A stretch of 64,000 bases of DNA from Mariniblastus sp. (GTDB lineage: Bacteria > Planctomycetota > Planctomycetia > Pirellulales > Pirellulaceae), in assembly GCA_029251085.1 (NCBI GenBank), contig JAQXDZ010000096.1:44608-108607 (forward strand), given 5' to 3'. The position numbers were made by a program, and so were the translations under genes. The first letter of the stretch is position 1; the number at the start of each line of letters is the position of its first letter. The notes under the pieces were generated by a model. That model made no database searches and was not told the origin of the DNA. It was given only the letters and a program-made list of their open reading frames with translations. This document shows positions 27,007 through 35,900 of this stretch, piece after piece.

Positions 27007-27470
27007 GTCGCAATTTGGCTCCGGCCATTTGTGAACTCAAGATCGCTGACGCTTTAAATCGAGAGGGCAGTTGCAACCCGTTTGCTTTTTAATCCAACGG
27101 GTTCACCGATGCGCGAAATGATTTTACCCGCGCGAAACCTCGCCCCACGGCTCGCTCGAAGCGGACATCTAACTAGCCGCTCCGTCGGTCTTGCACGGTC
27201 CCTTTGACCTTTCGTGGATGCAATCGTCAACATAAATGGTGGATAGCTTAAGATCACCTGCACCTACCTATCCTTTTTCCCTGAAATAACCGGTAGAAAA
27301 CCACCCGCATTCCCCAGCAACGCGTTCCATTACTCCCCAAATGACCGCTAAGGGCGTACACCAGCCAGACACGTTTCTTCCGTCTTAGAATGCCCGTGTT
27401 CAAGTCGCTTTTTATCGCCTAAACTCCTGTTTTCGGTATTCCATAATTATTGAGATAGAGGCTATCCAAC
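27007..27470. other. Intergenic region with a small inverted repeat
   Basis: AACCCGTT (27075-27082) and AACGGGTT (27096-27103) form a perfect 8-bp dyad with a 13-base spacer and no T-run on either strand. No credible gene was seen; a minus-strand frame at 27054-27263 is Arg-rich without motifs. Confidence 0.5.
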
Positions 27471-28775
27471 GTGGCAAATTCGCTCTCCCCTCCCGCTCAA
27501 CCAGACCATTCATTTAAACGCGTTGCAATTTTGTTTGCGGGTGGTCCGGCCCCCTCGGCCAATGCGGTTATTTCAGCTGCGGCTGCTTCGTTTCTACGGG
27601 CAGACGTAGAAGTCATCGGCATCAAACACGGCTACTCTTCGTTGGCTGATTTCGATACTGCGGAACCGTTGGTGGAAGGGACTGACTTCATTAAGCTGAC
27701 GCACCCCGTGCTTGGCCGAACAAGAAATGCTCAGGGCATCATGATTGGCACCGCCCGGACCAACCCGGGGAAACACATTACGTGCCCGGCTGACCTCGAG
27801 GACACTGAAAAATCAGCTCCCCTGAAACGAGTTTACGAAGCGCTCTCGTCGATCGGAATTGATGCCTTGATTTCAATCGGTGGCGATGACACCCTGAAAA
27901 CCGCCAACAAATTCAAGCTGTACCAGGAAGTCAACAAAACCGAAAAGACCATTCCAGTCGTTCACTTGCCTAAAACAATTGACAATGACTACCACGGTAT
28001 TGATTTCACCTTTGGTTTCTTCACGGCTGTCGATTTCTTGGCAACTGAGATTCGGAACTTGATTTATGACGCGGAAGCGACACAGTCCTACTTCCTTACG
28101 GAAACCATGGGGCGTAGTGCCGGTTGGCTCTCCTACGGCGCCGCGATTGCAGGCGAAGCAAGTTTGGTGATTAGCGTTGAAGACGTGATGGCGGGATATT
28201 TAGTCGATGAAGAGTTTACTAATGATTCCGGCGAAACCATGACCCGGCAATGCATGGATATGGATCGTGTTTCCGAACGTATTGTGAAAACAATGCTGGC
28301 CCGCGAATCTGAGGGCAAACAGTATGGCGTGATCGTCGTCGCTGAAGGACTCGCTGAATTTCTTCCATTCAGCTACGTCGAAGGTGTTTCCCGTGACGAT
28401 CACGGACACATCAACATCTCAGAAGTCAGCCTCTACTCTATTCTTTCTCACGCAGTTCAAAAGAAATACACTGAGAAAACTGGCGGCGCGCGTGCCGTAA
28501 AAGGACTTCAGCTTGGTTATGAGTCCCGTTGTGCTAAGCCGCATGCATTCGATGCTATGCTAGGAAGCCAACTTGGAGTTGGAGCGTTCCGCGCACTGGC
28601 AGAGGAAAATCTCAACGGTGTGATGGTCAGTATCAGCGGTCAACTGGATCTACACTACGAACCATTTGAAAAACTAGTCGACCCCGAAACTCTTGTCACA
28701 GTGGTTCGCTACATCGATACCGACAGCGACTTCCACCGTCTGGCGAGATTCCTCGAAACCCATGTCAACGACTAA
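27471..28775 (+). CDS. pfp: Pyrophosphate-dependent 6-phosphofructokinase
   Basis: The enzyme phosphorylates fructose 6-phosphate. Two residues mark the phosphate donor as pyrophosphate rather than ATP. The active-site loop reads GGDD at 137-140, where ATP enzymes have GGDG. The next motif is PKTIDND at 167-173, where ATP enzymes have PGTIDND. Other signatures are ILFAGGPAPSANAVIS and ETMGRSAGWLSYG. At 434 residues it fits the PPi group, and with PPi the step is reversible and can serve glycolysis and gluconeogenesis. GTG is the start codon. A strong terminator follows, so it is transcribed alone. Confidence 0.92.
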   Translation: MANSLSPPAQPDHSFKRVAILFAGGPAPSANAVISAAAASFLRADVEVIGIKHGYSSLADFDTAEPLVEGTDFIKLTHPVLGRTRNAQGIMIGTARTNPGKHITCPADLEDTEKSAPLKRVYEALSSIGIDALISIGGDDTLKTANKFKLYQEVNKTEKTIPVVHLPKTIDNDYHGIDFTFGFFTAVDFLATEIRNLIYDAEATQSYFLTETMGRSAGWLSYGAAIAGEASLVISVEDVMAGYLVDEEFTNDSGETMTRQCMDMDRVSERIVKTMLARESEGKQYGVIVVAEGLAEFLPFSYVEGVSRDDHGHINISEVSLYSILSHAVQKKYTEKTGGARAVKGLQLGYESRCAKPHAFDAMLGSQLGVGAFRALAEENLNGVMVSISGQLDLHYEPFEKLVDPETLVTVVRYIDTDSDFHRLARFLETHVND

Positions 28776-28821
28776 TTTGCAGATCAAATTACGAACTGTC
28801 AAATTCTGTTAGTCAATCAAG

Positions 28822-28854
28822 CCCGAGAGCGTCCGGAATGCTCTCGGGTTTTTT
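28822..28854 (+). terminator. Rho-independent terminator of the phosphofructokinase gene
   Basis: A perfect 9-bp stem CCCGAGAGC / GCTCTCGGG (28822-28830 and 28840-28848) is followed by TTTTTT. Confidence 0.92.
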
Positions 28855-28913
28855 CGTGGACGAAGCGGAGCAGCAGTCCCGGTATCAGGTCGACTCGCAT
28901 CGCGCGATGCTAA

Positions 28914-29558
28914 TTAACGATCACTCGCATAAATATCTACTAAAAAGATAACCGCCTCAGACTTACCAATGTTCTCAATCACATGGTCTATATCAGCGAT
29001 GTAATGGCCACTATCCCCTTTCTTCATCGTCAGCGACTCGCCTCCTGACTCAATTTTGACCGTCCCAGTTTGGATGGTCAAAAACTCCCTCGTACCCGAA
29101 AAATGACCGGCACTCTTGAGCCGCTGGCCGACCTTCAATCGAAGTTCGTAAAACTCGACATCCTTCTCAAGGTTCAATGGAGAGAGAGTCCTAATCCTGC
29201 AGACTTTGTCGTCTCGAAAAATCGCGGTCGCGTCATCGTTTCTAATGACGGAGATTCGCTGGGTTGCCGTCGCAGCATCGACTAAATCGGCCAATGAAAC
29301 GCCGAAAGCCTGAGCAATTCGAAACGCAACCGCCAGAGTAGGGTTCGCAATTCCTCGCTCTACCTGGCTGAGCATCGAACGACTAACACCACTCAGCGAA
29401 GCCAATTGTTCGAGCGTCCACCCCTTTCTCTTCCGCAATAATTTTACCCGCTCACATACGTATTGATTGAGCGGCTCAACATCCACCGGATGGACGGAAC
29501 TTACCTCGCTGCCCCGTTTGGAACTTATGTGGTTATCGTCAGGTTCGAATTTTGCCAA
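28914..29558 (-). CDS. XRE-type transcriptional regulator with C-terminal cupin
   Basis: The 214-residue protein has an XRE helix-turn-helix at about 37-92 (VKLLRKRKGWTLEQLASLSG, then VSRSMLSQVERG). The C-terminal half is a cupin (LKSAGHFSGTREFLTIQTGT and KKGDSGHYIADIDHVIENIG) likely to bind a small ligand. Regulators with this layout control amino-acid and polyamine catabolism genes. It is divergent from tdh, and the 136-base gap to the tdh ATG contains a candidate operator (29626-29660). I infer that it controls the threonine-degradation genes and perhaps itself. Confidence 0.88.
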   Translation of the reverse strand: MAKFEPDDNHISSKRGSEVSSVHPVDVEPLNQYVCERVKLLRKRKGWTLEQLASLSGVSRSMLSQVERGIANPTLAVAFRIAQAFGVSLADLVDAATATQRISVIRNDDATAIFRDDKVCRIRTLSPLNLEKDVEFYELRLKVGQRLKSAGHFSGTREFLTIQTGTVKIESGGESLTMKKGDSGHYIADIDHVIENIGKSEAVIFLVDIYASDR

Positions 29559-29625
29559 AGGATAACTCCACTTTTTGCAACAATCGAGCGAGGGAACTAG
29601 CTGGTTGCCAACTCCGACTCAGCTG

Positions 29626-29660
29626 TCTACCATACTGTACCTGATTCCATCATACTAGAC
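29626..29660. promoter_or_regulatory. Candidate operator between the XRE regulator and tdh
   Basis: GTCTA (29626-29630) and TAGAC (29656-29660) form the ends of an interrupted dyad. CATACT is repeated at 29631 and 29651, exactly 20 bases apart, on the same helix face. The position 35-70 bases before the tdh start fits a regulator site. It was found by eye only. Confidence 0.35.
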
Positions 29661-29694
29661 GGCGAGCGGCTTGCCTTCATCCACAGGAATACTT

Positions 29695-30753
29695 ATGACC
29701 ACAAAACTTCCACCAACCATGCCGGCGATCCGAAAACTCCAAGACGCTCCTGGACTGGACTGGTGCGACGCCGTTGAAGTCCCAAAAATTGGTCCTCGCG
29801 AAGTCTTAATCAAGGTAACTCATGCCGGAATTTGCGGAACGGATCGGCATATCTACGAATGGGATACTTGGAGCCAGGAACGCGTCAAAGTCGGGATTAC
29901 GACGGGCCATGAATTCGTTGGCAAAGTAATTCAGGTTGGTGACGCGGTCGACCGCGTGGAAATTGGGCAACGAGTCAGCGGGGAAGGACACATTGGCTGT
30001 GGTAAGTGTGAGATGTGCCGCACCGGTAACGGACACATTTGCGAAAGCGTTGTTATTCTCGGCATCGACTGCAATGGCTGCTTTGCCCCCTACGTCGCCG
30101 TCCCCGAAGAAAATTGCTGGCCGGTCAGCGAAGGAATTTCCGACGAAATAGCTGCTGTATTTGACCCACTTGGAAATGCAGTACACACCGTGATGTCGGC
30201 GGGCGTGAGTGGCAAGTCGGTTCTGATCACAGGGGTTGGAATTATTGGCCTCATGGCAGTGACGGTGGCGAAAGCTGCCGGAGCGGGCAAAATCTTTGTC
30301 ACCGACATGGACGAAAGAAGACTAAAACTAGCCGAACAGTTGGGTGCCGACCGAGCTTTTAAAGCAACCGACGACTGGACTACCGAAATCTTAAAACTGA
30401 CCCGTGGTCACGGCCCCCATGTGATGCTCGAGATGAGCGGAAACCCCGACGCGATTCGTGATGGATTCTCAGTGCTCCGCAGTGGAGGAACCGCAGCGAT
30501 GCTTGGAATCCCGTCCAATGAAATTACACTCGATCTTGCCAAACTGATTATCTTCAAGGGTACCACCATTCTTGGGATTAATGGTCGACGGATGTTTGAA
30601 ACCTGGTATCAGATGGAGAACCTACTGCTATCGGAAAGACTGGAACTCGAGCCAATCATCACGCATGTGCTGGAGATGAACGAATTTGAAAAAGGCCTCA
30701 AAATGATGCAGACAGGAGAAGCAATCAAGGTCGTTATCAAGATGCCCGATTAA
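29695..30753 (+). CDS. tdh: L-threonine 3-dehydrogenase
   Basis: This enzyme oxidises L-threonine to 2-amino-3-ketobutyrate with NAD. The 352-residue zinc dehydrogenase has catalytic zinc ligands Cys47 (GICGTD) and His72-Glu73 (GHEFVG). Its structural zinc cysteines are 102, 105, 108 and 116, and its NAD loop is GVGIIG. The segment GINGRRMFETWYQME is diagnostic of Tdh rather than other alcohol dehydrogenases. I chose ATG 29695 over the TTG at 29671 because AGGA stands seven bases before it. The product is the substrate of the next gene, kbl, 63 bases downstream. Confidence 0.93.
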   Translation: MTTKLPPTMPAIRKLQDAPGLDWCDAVEVPKIGPREVLIKVTHAGICGTDRHIYEWDTWSQERVKVGITTGHEFVGKVIQVGDAVDRVEIGQRVSGEGHIGCGKCEMCRTGNGHICESVVILGIDCNGCFAPYVAVPEENCWPVSEGISDEIAAVFDPLGNAVHTVMSAGVSGKSVLITGVGIIGLMAVTVAKAAGAGKIFVTDMDERRLKLAEQLGADRAFKATDDWTTEILKLTRGHGPHVMLEMSGNPDAIRDGFSVLRSGGTAAMLGIPSNEITLDLAKLIIFKGTTILGINGRRMFETWYQMENLLLSERLELEPIITHVLEMNEFEKGLKMMQTGEAIKVVIKMPD

Positions 30754-30765
30754 TCTCGAGGCAGA

Positions 30766-30784
30766 TTCACGCTAGACTAAGTGT
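30766..30784 (+). repeat. 19-base shared element, copy 2 (upstream of kbl)
   Basis: TTCACGCTAGACTAAGTGT lies 12 bases after the tdh stop and 32 bases before the kbl ATG. It differs at one base from 24861-24879, upstream of accB. Confidence 0.6.
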
Positions 30785-30816
30785 TCGTTCCACCTGACTC
30801 TCAATGGACTTTAACC

Positions 30817-31992
30817 ATGCCCAATAGCCAATTTGATGCCCGCTGCCGAGGTTTGATTACCGATTGGACCGACTCTGGACAGTTGAAACCGTTTTACAAC
30901 ATCGAATCTCCGATGCGTCCAATGGTCGAAATATCCGGCAAAGGCGAAGTGCTCGTGTTGTGCTCCAACAATTACCTTGGGCTCGCCGATCATCCGGAAG
31001 TCATTGAAGCTGGTATCAAAGGCCTCCGCGATTACGGCGCGGGCACCGCCTCGGTGAGGTTCATTTGCGGCACACTGGACTGCCATCGCAACCTTGAATC
31101 AAAAATCGCCAGCTTCGTCGGTACCGAAAGCGCGCTCTCGTATGTCAGCTGCTGGAATGCAAATGAAGCATTATTCCCAACACTCGTTGGGCCAGAAGAT
31201 GTAATTTTATCCGATGAACTCAATCACGCGAGCATCATTGATGGCATGCGTCTGATGTCCAAGTCGGTAACCAAGAAAGTTTACAAGCACAGTTCATTAG
31301 AGCAATTAGAAACTCTTCTTCAGGAAACGCAGTCTCACCCGACTCGATGGGTAGTGACCGATGGCGTCTTTAGTATGGAAGGGGATGTTGCCAAACTTCC
31401 CGAATTGGTCGATCTTTGCAAGAAATACGACGCGATGCTGGTGGTCGATGACTCCCATGCCGTCGGTGTACTCGGAACTGGCGGCAAAGGAACCCACGAA
31501 CATTTCGACTTGCTGGGTGAAGTCGATGTGATTACAGGGACACTCGGAAAGGCTTTGGGAGGCGCCGCGGGCGGTTACATCGCCGCATCTGCCGACGCCA
31601 TCCAAATCCTCGAACAACGGGGACGCCCCAGCCTATTTTCGAACGCATTGCCGGCAACTGTCGCCTACAGCGCTTGCAAAGCCATCGAAGTTATCGAGAA
31701 CGATCCCTCCATTGTTGCTCGGCTTCACAGTAACGTCGCGACAATTCGAAAAGGCCTAGCCGACTTGGGGTTTGATTGCACCCCATCGCCAACCGCTATT
31801 ATTCCAATCATGATTGGCGACGAGGCAGAGGCGATTAAAAAATCGAAACAGCTCTTTGATTTGGGGGTGATGGTCATTGGATTCGGTTTCCCCGTAGTCC
31901 CCAAAGGCGAAGCGAGGTTGAGAGTGCAGGTTTCCGCTGCGTTAACCGACGCCCATATCGAACAGGCCCTCGACGCCTTCGCCAAACTGTAG
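30817..31992 (+). CDS. kbl: Glycine C-acetyltransferase (2-amino-3-ketobutyrate CoA ligase)
   Basis: This PLP enzyme cleaves 2-amino-3-ketobutyrate with CoA to glycine and acetyl-CoA, completing the Tdh pathway. Of 391 residues, it shows VLCSNNYLGLADHPEV, GTASVRFICGT, DDSHAVGVLGTGGKGTHEH and the PLP lysine in TGTLGKALGGAAGGY, all typical of Kbl within the alpha-oxoamine synthase family. I start it at ATG 30817, which matches the known N-terminus; an upstream GTG at 30781 would add 12 residues. A shared 19-base element lies between tdh and this gene. Confidence 0.94.
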   Translation: MPNSQFDARCRGLITDWTDSGQLKPFYNIESPMRPMVEISGKGEVLVLCSNNYLGLADHPEVIEAGIKGLRDYGAGTASVRFICGTLDCHRNLESKIASFVGTESALSYVSCWNANEALFPTLVGPEDVILSDELNHASIIDGMRLMSKSVTKKVYKHSSLEQLETLLQETQSHPTRWVVTDGVFSMEGDVAKLPELVDLCKKYDAMLVVDDSHAVGVLGTGGKGTHEHFDLLGEVDVITGTLGKALGGAAGGYIAASADAIQILEQRGRPSLFSNALPATVAYSACKAIEVIENDPSIVARLHSNVATIRKGLADLGFDCTPSPTAIIPIMIGDEAEAIKKSKQLFDLGVMVIGFGFPVVPKGEARLRVQVSAALTDAHIEQALDAFAKL

Positions 31993-32028
31993 CAGAACCA
32001 GCGAATACCTTTTACCGACGATAGACTT

Positions 32029-33066
32029 ATGATCGATTTACGCAGCGATACGCTTACCCGACCTTGCAGCGAGATGCGGCAAGCCATCATGGATGCGGAA
32101 GTCAACGACGATGTGATCGATGTCGACCCAACCGTCGCGAGATTGCAAACCAAAATCGCTGATTTACTTGGCAAAGAGGCCGCCATGTTCATGCCCTCCG
32201 GAACCATGACGAATCAGGTTGCGGTTCGCCTTCACTGCCGTCCGGGGGACGAATTCCTTTGTGAAGCAGGGTGTCACATTTACAACTACGAGCAAGGAGC
32301 CTTCGCTCAATTGAGCGGCGTTGCAGCGCGAACCTTTCAGGGAACCAATAGTTCAATCGATCTGTCGCAACTCGTCAATCAAGTTCACCCTGACAATGAG
32401 CACGCCACTCGAACTCGATTGCTTTGCCTCGAAAACACGCACAACAAGGGCGGGGGTGTGGTCCTGCCTTACGAATCAGTAGCAGAAACATGCCAGTGGG
32501 CTCGGGAATCCGGCCTGAATACGCATCTTGACGGCGCCCGTTTATTCAATGCAGTAGTCGCTTCGGAAATTCCGGCTAAGCAATGGGCGCAACATTTTGA
32601 CACGATTAGCATCTGTTTTAGCAAAGGCCTCGGAGCTCCGGTCGGATCAGCCTTAGTGGGTGACGAATCCATGATTTATCAAATGCGGCGCCACCGAAAA
32701 TTGTTCGGCGGTGGAATGCGGCAGTCTGGTTTTCTCGCAGCAGCAGCCTTATTTGCCCTCGAAAACAATATTCCCCGGCTTGCGGACGACCATCAAAACG
32801 CTCAGGAAATTGCAAAAATCATCTCACAAACCGATGGGCTTCAACTCGACGTCTCCAAAGTGGAAACCAATATCATCGTGTTTGGAATCTCGCCAGAGTT
32901 AGGCACCGCTGCAGAGTTTTGCGATGCTGCCAAGGCCGCCGGGGTTTGGATGTTCCCTTTTAGCCATCAAGACGTGCGAGCTGTCACGCACCTGCACATC
33001 TCCCGCGAAGATGCGATCGCTGCCGGAGAAATAATTGCTCAGGTCACCCGCAACCTAAAAAAATAA
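32029..33066 (+). CDS. ltaE: Low-specificity L-threonine aldolase
   Basis: This PLP enzyme splits L-threonine or allo-threonine to glycine and acetaldehyde. The 345-residue protein opens with MIDLRSDTLTRPCSEMRQAI, typical of the family. It has GKEAAMFMPSGTMTNQVA, LENTHNKGGGVV, HLDGARLFNA and the PLP lysine in CFSKGLGAPVGSALVG. It follows kbl by 36 bases and is probably cotranscribed, giving the cell a second route from threonine to glycine. Confidence 0.93.
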   Translation: MIDLRSDTLTRPCSEMRQAIMDAEVNDDVIDVDPTVARLQTKIADLLGKEAAMFMPSGTMTNQVAVRLHCRPGDEFLCEAGCHIYNYEQGAFAQLSGVAARTFQGTNSSIDLSQLVNQVHPDNEHATRTRLLCLENTHNKGGGVVLPYESVAETCQWARESGLNTHLDGARLFNAVVASEIPAKQWAQHFDTISICFSKGLGAPVGSALVGDESMIYQMRRHRKLFGGGMRQSGFLAAAALFALENNIPRLADDHQNAQEIAKIISQTDGLQLDVSKVETNIIVFGISPELGTAAEFCDAAKAAGVWMFPFSHQDVRAVTHLHISREDAIAAGEIIAQVTRNLKK

Positions 33067-33115
33067 ATATGGGTTGAGTATCCGCCGCGATAGCATCCCA
33101 ACTCTATTCTTGGTC

Positions 33116-33152
33116 AACCGAATTCGGTTTCGGTTCTTTGTTTCGGTTCTTC
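33116..33152. repeat. Palindrome plus tandem direct repeat upstream of flhA
   Basis: A perfect 14-base palindrome AACCGAATTCGGTT (33116-33129) runs into two copies of TTTCGGTTCTT in direct repeat (33128-33151). It is a possible regulator site about 160-190 bases before flhA. Confidence 0.45.
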
Positions 33153-33308
33153 AAAACGCGCATTCGATTGCAAAATCGATTTTCTTGCGTCCCGTCTTCA
33201 AAAGTGCTTGCACTCAAACGGACTAGAGATTTTTTTAATTTTTCTCTAACGTTCGAGCCGATATTAACCGACGACCGGTTGGCCACGATTTACCATCGAT
33301 CAAAATTC

Positions 33309-35408
33309 ATGAATTTCGCAAAACGATTGCCTGACTTATTGCTCCCGATCGGGATCATTCTATGTTTGATGGTGATTTTCGTTCCCTTGCCACCGGGAGT
33401 CATGGACTTGTTGCTGGCAGCCAACATCACCGTGGCTGTAATGCTTCTTTTGTCGACTGTTTATGTAAAAACACCGCTGGAACTAAGTGTTTTCCCCTCG
33501 TTGTTACTTGGTACCACGCTCGCCCGTTTAGCTCTCAATGTCGCAACCACTCGCTTGATTTTGACTCAGGGAGCAGTGGACGGCGATAGCGCTGCAGGCG
33601 GTGTTATTCAAAGTTTTTCCCAGTTTGTCACGGGTGACAATTTAGCCGTCGGTATCGTCATCTTTTCGATCATTGTGGTCATTCAATTTGTGGTGATCAC
33701 CAAGGGAGCGACTAGAATCTCCGAAGTTTCGGCTCGTTTTGCCTTAGACGGCCTGCCAGGTCGCCAAATGGCTATCGATGCCGACCTCAACGCTGGCTTG
33801 ATCGACAGCCAAAAAGCGCAGACCCTGCGTTCAGAAGTTGTGGAACATGCAGATTTCTACGGTGCTATGGACGGTGCCAGTAAATTTGTTCGCGGTGATG
33901 CGATTGCTGGTGTGATCATCACGCTGATTAATATCGCGGGTGGACTTGCAATCGGCCTTTCCAGTTCCATGTCGATCGGTGAGGCGACGACTACCTTCAC
34001 CAAATTGACCATCGGCGACGGTCTGGCAAGCCAAGTACCAGCACTTCTTATCTCACTCGCGGCAGGCCTGTTAGTCACACGCAGCTCTCGAAAAACTAAT
34101 TTACCTCGCGAATCCGTCAATCAAGTCTTCGCGCGTCCAATCGTGCTGATCATTACCGCTGTATTTCTGGGGCTGATGATTCTGACCGATCTGCCCAAAA
34201 TCCCTTTAATGTTGATCTCGCTTGGGTGCCTAGGAGCAGCCTATTCAATCTCGCGAACCAATAAACAAAAGGCCGAGAAAGCAATCAACTCGACGCCGGT
34301 TCCAGCTGCACCACCACGTGCCACTGAAGCAACCATTGACAAACTATTGAGCAACGACATCCTGGAAATGGAACTCGGCGTTGGGCTAATTAAATTAGCC
34401 GATTCCCGACAGGGTGGCCAACTGCTCGCCGGCGTCACACAAGTTCGCAAGGAAATTGCGGCAGAACTTGGTGTCATCTTGCCCAAGACACGTATTCGCG
34501 ACAATCTCGAAATTGGCCCGAACGAATTTCGGATCCGCATCCAGGGCAACATCGTCCAACGCGGGGAAATCCAGCCTGACCACTCCCTTGCAATCGATGA
34601 CGGCAGGGCGACCGGACCGCTTGGAGAAGGAGCTGTGAGGGGATTCGCGGACGAACATCTCAGCTCCTCACCTGCCTATTGGATCGATGCTAACGCCGCC
34701 GAGGAATCAAAAGGACTTGGCTACCACGTCCTTGAAGCTACGGAAGTCCTGGCAACGCTATTAAAATCAATCTCAATCGAAAATGCATCTTATCTTCTGA
34801 CCAGAGACGCTACCAAACAACTCGTCGATGAGATTGCCAAGACATCTCCCGCATTAGTCTCAGAACTCATCCCGGATGTAATGAGCCTTGCCAAAGTCCA
34901 ACAGGTGCTTAAGGGCCTTATCTCCGAAGGAATTTCGATTCGACCGTTACCGTTGATTCTCGAATCTCTTAGTGATCATGCCTCGGAAATTAGTAATCGC
35001 TGGGATCTTACTGAAAAGGTTCGCGTTCAACTGTCTCGACATATCATTTCAAAGTTAACGCAGGAATCTGGTAACTCTATTCAGGTATTCACGATTTCAC
35101 CTGAGATTGAAAAACAAATTTCAACCGCTTGGCATCGTGAAAATGATGAAATCCGAATCAATCTACCACGAGAAATTATTGAAAATCTTGCTGGCGCAAT
35201 TCAAAATGCCGCTCAGCAAATGCGGGATTCTGGAATTAAGCCAATCGCTCTGGTCGATCAATCGATTCGGCCTGTGATAGCCGAACTCGCTTTTGACAAC
35301 GCTAGCAACATGTTTGTTTTGGGTCGCCAAGAAGCAATGGGAGCTGAGGTTGAGGTCGTCGGCGAAATTTCTTCTGAAGAACTTCACACGGTCGCTCAGG
35401 CTGCTTAG
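33309..35408 (+). CDS. flhA: Flagellar export apparatus protein FlhA
   Basis: FlhA forms the nonameric export gate of the flagellar type III secretion system. The 699-residue length is normal. The N-terminal half contains about eight membrane segments, including LLPIGIILCLMVIFVPLPPG and the loop GAMDGASKFVRGDAIAG (FHIPEP-family signature). The C-terminal half is the cytoplasmic substrate-docking domain, ending near LGRQEAMGAEVEVVGEI. The ATG at 33309 gives the standard N-terminus; the frame open from 33138 adds an unconserved basic stretch. No other export gene is adjacent, so the flagellar genes are dispersed; fliA and flgM follow on the same strand. Confidence 0.95.
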   Translation: MNFAKRLPDLLLPIGIILCLMVIFVPLPPGVMDLLLAANITVAVMLLLSTVYVKTPLELSVFPSLLLGTTLARLALNVATTRLILTQGAVDGDSAAGGVIQSFSQFVTGDNLAVGIVIFSIIVVIQFVVITKGATRISEVSARFALDGLPGRQMAIDADLNAGLIDSQKAQTLRSEVVEHADFYGAMDGASKFVRGDAIAGVIITLINIAGGLAIGLSSSMSIGEATTTFTKLTIGDGLASQVPALLISLAAGLLVTRSSRKTNLPRESVNQVFARPIVLIITAVFLGLMILTDLPKIPLMLISLGCLGAAYSISRTNKQKAEKAINSTPVPAAPPRATEATIDKLLSNDILEMELGVGLIKLADSRQGGQLLAGVTQVRKEIAAELGVILPKTRIRDNLEIGPNEFRIRIQGNIVQRGEIQPDHSLAIDDGRATGPLGEGAVRGFADEHLSSSPAYWIDANAAEESKGLGYHVLEATEVLATLLKSISIENASYLLTRDATKQLVDEIAKTSPALVSELIPDVMSLAKVQQVLKGLISEGISIRPLPLILESLSDHASEISNRWDLTEKVRVQLSRHIISKLTQESGNSIQVFTISPEIEKQISTAWHRENDEIRINLPREIIENLAGAIQNAAQQMRDSGIKPIALVDQSIRPVIAELAFDNASNMFVLGRQEAMGAEVEVVGEISSEELHTVAQAA

Positions 35409-35900
35409 AGCAGGGAAGGGCAGACCAATTCACCAAGAAAACTTAGCGTTTCTTCAGTAATTGCAGTCATCCTCACCCGCGCCGTGATGCGTCTGACGCA
35501 TCGATGCTCGCCCTTCTTTAACTTTCAAAGATGCTATCGCAAAAACCACCTTGTTGAAATAATCTGCATTTTCACCAAAAGTCTCAATCCCTTTGGGTCG
35601 ATGAATGAATTACGGCAAATTTTGGCACGCGTGCTTTCCTGCGCGCGTCCAACCGGAGAAGCAGGGACACGAGCGAAAAAACGATAAAAAATTACGCAAC
35701 CATGTAATTTATTCATTGACGCGACAAAGCTAATTCTGATATTTACCGTCCATCGAATTGATCTTAGTTGTTAACAAGGAAATGTTCGAGACTGACACAA
35801 ACGATTGTGTCTTGCAAACGACAAGTGAGTGGCCCCGGCCCGACAATAAAAAAAACCCATCTATTAGATGTGGACTCGCATAACAATCACGGAGGATTGC
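35409..35900. other. Intergenic region between flhA and fliA
   Basis: A near-continuous palindrome GATGCGTC-T-GACGCATC lies at 35486-35502, without a T-run. No convincing gene or sigma-28 promoter (TAAA, 15 bases, GCCGATAA) was found by eye. Confidence 0.5.

Noticed and set aside
27054..27263. Minus-strand frame of 69 residues after accC
   Set aside because: Arg-rich with no motif and overlapping an inverted repeat; likely chance.
35625..35645. TTGGCACG in the flhA-fliA gap
   Set aside because: Only the -24 half matches; there is no TTGC at the right distance.
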